Position numbers and translations under genes: made by a program
NCBI RefSeq assembly: GCF_006716785.1
Contig: NZ_VFPQ01000001.1
Span: forward strand, 3,038,001 to 3,102,000
From: Thermopolyspora flexuosa
GTDB lineage: Bacteria > Actinomycetota > Actinomycetes > Streptosporangiales > Streptosporangiaceae
Direction: 5' to 3'
DNA length: 64,000 nucleotides
Part shown: piece by piece, positions 60,697 to 64,000 of the stretch
How the letters are laid out: each line of letters begins with the position of its first letter
Position numbering within the stretch: position 1 is the first letter of the stretch
The notes under the pieces: model-generated
What the model saw: only the letters and a program-made list of their open reading frames with translations
Databases searched by the model: none
Told to the model about the DNA's origin: nothing

Positions 60697-63600
60697 GCAC
60701 ACGACCTCAGGTCATCTCCTGCGCCTTTGCCTTGGCCGAGGCGTTCTTCGGCGTTTGCGACATCGACCACGCTCAGCTGCTCCTCACCGGCCGGATCGAT
60801 GCCTGGCCCGAGTACTGGGACCTAGGCGAGGAGGACCGAGCCAGGGTCTGCGCGCTACTGCGGCACCGCGGTGACGATCTCGCCAGTCTTGAGGTGTTCG
60901 CCAAGGCCGTATCCGAGCTGGGCGGCACGACCAAGCTCAACGGCTATCGGGTCGACGGGGACCACGTGCTACCCATCCACGGGGTAGACCCTCGGCTCCA
61001 CGCCGACCGGCTGCTGAAGGAACTCAACAAGCAGCACAAACCACACACTCTCCCCGTAGCGGAACCGGGCCGGTATTACACCACCTTGCGGACCACGCCC
61101 GACAGGACTGAGAGCCTGATCGACCTGACCGGGATGACGGCTCCGCACCGTGATCCCGTCACCTTGCGAACCGCGCTCGCGGTCTCACAGGTCGAGCTGT
61201 CCGCCGACGAGCTCGGCAAGATGGCCGCACGCATTGACGAGGCCCGCGGCGACACCCACCGCCAGGCACGACTCAAGGCCCTCTTCGAACACCTGCCCCG
61301 GTCGCTGACTATCCGCGCCGGAGGCGTGATCCAGTCCCTCATCGCCCCCACGGGATACGGCAAGAGCGTCCTGATGGAGGTGACGGGCACACTCGCCGTC
61401 GAGAAGGGCGTGCCGACCGCCCTCGTCGTGCCCACCCGGGTCGCCGCGCTCTCCCTGGCGAAGCGGATCGAGGAGAACCTGGCCCTGCTCGGGATCAACG
61501 GCATCTGCACTCCGCTGGTCTCCCCAAAGGACGCGATGGCCGACGCCGAGAGGCTCGCCGCGATCGGTGACGCGTTCGGCGATTGGGCCTATGAGCGGCT
61601 CGCGTACGGCTGTGCCCTGCCTGCCGCGACCGAGAGCGATGTGGCGGTCGACACCTGGGTGCCCGGACATGAGCCCTGCCGTGACCTCCGGCTGCGACAC
61701 CGCCATGGGCGTCGACATGCCTGTCCGTGGCGGGACGGCTGCGGCAAGTTCCGCCTCATGCGCGAGGCGGTACGCGCCGACGTGATCGTGACCGCGCACG
61801 CAACCTTCTTCAACGGCCGGATGCACATCCCGATTCGCACCGAGGCAGGCGTCAGCGACCGCATGGCGGTGGAGGAGCTCGTGATGCGTCGCTGTCAACT
61901 GATCATCATCGACGAGGTCGACCAGTTCCAGCGCGCGGTGATCGGTACCAGCGCCAAGCAACTGGAGCTGGCGAAAGGACGTTCCATCACCGCCCTGCAC
62001 CGGCTCGACGAGGAGTTCCGTGCGATCTTCGGAAGCGTATCCCCAGAGTCGGACGCCGAGGTCAGGGCAATCCTTTCCGAGCTGCGCCTGCTGTCAGAAC
62101 AGTACATCGCCAACCTGGCCAAGTCCTGGATGGCCCCGGCCTTCTCCGACCGGCGTCACCGCACGGCCCGTGGTCACCGTACCGACCGCTGGCTCGTGCC
62201 GCGCCGCCACGATGCCTGGCTCACCGCACGGTTGCTCGGCCTGCCCGAGAAGTCCGAGGAGGGGCGGGACGTCGAGCGGGACGAGGTCGAAGCTCTACAT
62301 GTGCTTTTCGACGCTCCGGACGCGCGGGAGGTAGCCCCGCTGCCGCTCGCGAATCTCACCACCGAGCAGGCGGAGGGGACACGTAAGCAGATCACCCGGG
62401 TGTTGCGTGAGATCTCCGGGGGATGCCGGAACGCAACGCTTCCCGTGTACAAGCAGGAGCTGAACGAACTCCTCTCACAGGTCGTCCCCGACGATACCGT
62501 CCGCGGTCTCGTGGTGGATCGCCTGATCCGCCGTGCCCACCTGGAGCCGCTCCGCCGCAAGCTGTCCGAGCTCTTCTACCACACGCCACACCTGGGCGCG
62601 ATGGGCGCCGATGCCGCTGAGACGATCGCCGACGCGCTGGGCGGTTTCAAGCGATGGGAGGCGATGCCCGCCAGCCCGCTCGGCCGTCTGTTCTTCGCTT
62701 TCAAGGAGCGTTTCGACGCGGAGAAGCCGTCCGAAGCGGCGCTGTCGGTGGCCGCATTCGGTGGCGATCCGCACGGATATGTCCGATACCTCGGCGAGCT
62801 GACCGCGCGCGGCCACGCAGGTGTGCCCCGTTCCGTGCTCGGGCTCTCGGCCACAAGCCACTTCCCCCGTGCCCCGCACCATCACGTGTTCGGCGAGCCG
62901 ACCTGGATCGTTCCGGACACCGACGACCGGGGCGTCACGATCCACGATGCCCGCGTCTTCGCCGACGACGCCGCGATCCGGATCTCCGGGGTTCAGGGTC
63001 GGCAGCGGGAGCTGAAGCTCTTCGACCTTGGCGAGCACCTGTACCGGCTCAAGCTCGCCCACCATCTAGGTGAGCTGGCCCGCCGACGTAACGAACGCGG
63101 CACACCCGGCCGGGACCGCATCCTTGTCGCCACGACCTCGTACACGAGTGTGTTACCCCTGGCCCAGGGCATGGTGCGCGGCGGTGCGGAGGAGAAACGC
63201 CTCTGCCTGCTCGCCCGGGAGGAGGAGAAGCCCGAGCTGGACCGTGGGGGCTGGCACGTACTGGCCTCGGACCAGGTGGAGCGCTTCCCCGCGACCGGAG
63301 CGGACATCCTGATCGCCCCGCTCGCCGTGGTGGAGCGCGGCGCCAATATTCTCGACGGAGAGATCTCGGCGCTCGGCGCCATCTACGTCGTGGTACGTCC
63401 GGTCCCCCTCATCGACGAACCCGCGGAGCTGCTCGCCCACATCAGCCACCGGCTGTGGCGCGAGACCTGGCAAGGGGCGACCCCGCCGAGGCGGCTCGAC
63501 GAACGCATGAAAGCCGCTGGCAAGCACTTCGACGACATCGTTCGCTCGGCCCAGTACTTCCGCTCCCTGCCCGAATGGGTCCGGCTCGGCATCGTCGCCG

Positions 63601-63869
63601 AGATCATCGTCAGCCTGATCCAGCTCGTCGGACGCGCTCGGCGTGGTGGAACCCCGGGCGAGCTGTACCTGGTGGACGATGCCTTTTTCGACAACCGTGG
63701 CCAGTCGGATCTGCCGCGGTTAATCCTGCAGCTGCGCGACAAGTGGGACTCCGCCGGACAGCTTGAACGACTGCGCGAACTCTACGGCCCCACACTCGAG
63801 TCCTTTTTCATCTTCGCCACGCGGATGAGCCGCGTCATGTCAGGAGACGACGACCATGATGATCACTAG
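60693..63869 (+). CDS. DinG/XPD-like Fe-S superfamily 2 helicase of the pPIWI-RE island
   Basis: 1058 residues. After an N-terminal ~110-residue domain (candidate pPIWI_RE_Z) come the helicase motifs: motif I APTGYGKSVLM (about 216-226), motif Ia VVPTRVAALS, DEVD box IIIDEVDQF (about 404-411), motif III-like LGLSATSHFP, and motif VI QLVGRARRGG (about 976-985). Between motifs Ia and II lie four cysteines (307, 329, 344, 350: YGCAL, HEPCRD, ACPWRDGCG), as in the Fe-S domain of XPD/DinG helicases. It probably unwinds or reels DNA for the PIWI-RE protein. It overlaps the next gene by 14 bases. Confidence 0.85.
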   Translation: MSTRPQVISCAFALAEAFFGVCDIDHAQLLLTGRIDAWPEYWDLGEEDRARVCALLRHRGDDLASLEVFAKAVSELGGTTKLNGYRVDGDHVLPIHGVDPRLHADRLLKELNKQHKPHTLPVAEPGRYYTTLRTTPDRTESLIDLTGMTAPHRDPVTLRTALAVSQVELSADELGKMAARIDEARGDTHRQARLKALFEHLPRSLTIRAGGVIQSLIAPTGYGKSVLMEVTGTLAVEKGVPTALVVPTRVAALSLAKRIEENLALLGINGICTPLVSPKDAMADAERLAAIGDAFGDWAYERLAYGCALPAATESDVAVDTWVPGHEPCRDLRLRHRHGRRHACPWRDGCGKFRLMREAVRADVIVTAHATFFNGRMHIPIRTEAGVSDRMAVEELVMRRCQLIIIDEVDQFQRAVIGTSAKQLELAKGRSITALHRLDEEFRAIFGSVSPESDAEVRAILSELRLLSEQYIANLAKSWMAPAFSDRRHRTARGHRTDRWLVPRRHDAWLTARLLGLPEKSEEGRDVERDEVEALHVLFDAPDAREVAPLPLANLTTEQAEGTRKQITRVLREISGGCRNATLPVYKQELNELLSQVVPDDTVRGLVVDRLIRRAHLEPLRRKLSELFYHTPHLGAMGADAAETIADALGGFKRWEAMPASPLGRLFFAFKERFDAEKPSEAALSVAAFGGDPHGYVRYLGELTARGHAGVPRSVLGLSATSHFPRAPHHHVFGEPTWIVPDTDDRGVTIHDARVFADDAAIRISGVQGRQRELKLFDLGEHLYRLKLAHHLGELARRRNERGTPGRDRILVATTSYTSVLPLAQGMVRGGAEEKRLCLLAREEEKPELDRGGWHVLASDQVERFPATGADILIAPLAVVERGANILDGEISALGAIYVVVRPVPLIDEPAELLAHISHRLWRETWQGATPPRRLDERMKAAGKHFDDIVRSAQYFRSLPEWVRLGIVAEIIVSLIQLVGRARRGGTPGELYLVDDAFFDNRGQSDLPRLILQLRDKWDSAGQLERLRELYGPTLESFFIFATRMSRVMSGDDDHDDH

Positions 63870-64000
63870 CGCGTTCCGTATTCCCCAGGACCTATACGGC
63901 ACGGTCTCCGTCTATCCGCTCACGACGCAGATCATGACCGCCTTCGATCGGATCGCCGCGAAGTGGCGAGGACGCACCGGCAACGAGCACGCCACAGCAC
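63856..64000 (+). CDS. Presumed pPIWI-RE protein, N-terminal 48 residues
   Basis: Starts at ATG 63856 (AGGAG nine bases upstream; a second ATG follows directly), overlaps the helicase by 14 bases, and runs off the window. The visible start is MMITSAFRIPQDLYGTVSVY, then PLTTQIMTAFDRIAAKWRGR. The position after the helicase and REase and the 'AFRIPxD' opening fit the large PIWI-RE protein (N-terminal DUF3962/pPIWI_RE_X region, C-terminal RNaseH-fold PIWI). The PIWI domain itself is not in view, so this is inferred from context. Confidence 0.6.
   Translation, partial: MMITSAFRIPQDLYGTVSVYPLTTQIMTAFDRIAAKWRGRTGNEHATA

Overview
The window is high-GC actinobacterial DNA. GC-rich codons, frequent GTG starts, GTAC/TACGG-rich spacers, DtxR/IdeR-type iron boxes, XRE(DUF5753)-DUF397 pairs, Methyltransf_19 (DUF574) paralogues, a long CtpI-type P-ATPase and a SigF/B/G-type sigma factor point to a Streptosporangiales-like actinomycete (order inferred). 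Very long open frames antisense to real genes, a by-product of high GC, were discarded.

Layout. 1-359: end of a sugar ABC permease. 490-5783: two tandem paralogous HTH/P-loop (STAND-like) proteins with 4 and about 11 copies of a ~35-residue C-terminal repeat. 6029-8090: a small membrane protein, a hypothetical protein and an XRE(DUF5753)-DUF397 pair. 8394-17358: eight tandem Methyltransf_19 methyltransferases, with a second DUF397 gene and a scar of its lost XRE partner inside the third unit. 17410-22208: a catabolic operon of two-subunit aconitase X, an FAD oxidoreductase and an IlvD/Edd dehydratase, followed upstream by an NMT1-type binding lipoprotein. 23710-24636: an iron-box-controlled orphan siderophore-type ATPase. 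24682-30301: a roadblock protein and mutA-mutB-meaB. 30450-44258: mixed housekeeping genes (PGRP amidase, mtnA, RHH/Clp-N regulator, DLH-like hydrolase, AAA ATPase, DoxX, colicin-immunity-like protein, disulfide-reductase-like flavoprotein, GntR, tRNA-Pro, GH16 glucanase, siderophore-interacting protein). 44279-57653: CtpI-like P-ATPase, phosphodiester glycosidase, HTH protein, CHAP protein, NDH-2, sigma factor, GT4 glycosyltransferase and SthA.

57896-64000 (runs off the right edge): a defence-type operon that I read as a pPIWI-RE island. Its order is a Cas4/AddB-like Fe-S nuclease with two cysteine clusters, a Zn-ribbon/PD-(D/E)xK endonuclease, a DinG/XPD-like Fe-S helicase, and the first 48 codons of the presumed PIWI-RE protein. 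The genes are tightly spaced or overlapping. pPIWI-RE islands have been described computationally as predicted RNA-guided restriction systems. The leading double Fe-S nuclease is, as far as I know, not part of the core description.

The two STAND-like repeat proteins, the methyltransferase array with its XRE/DUF397 regulators and the pPIWI-RE operon are the accessory parts. The remainder looks like ordinary chromosome.
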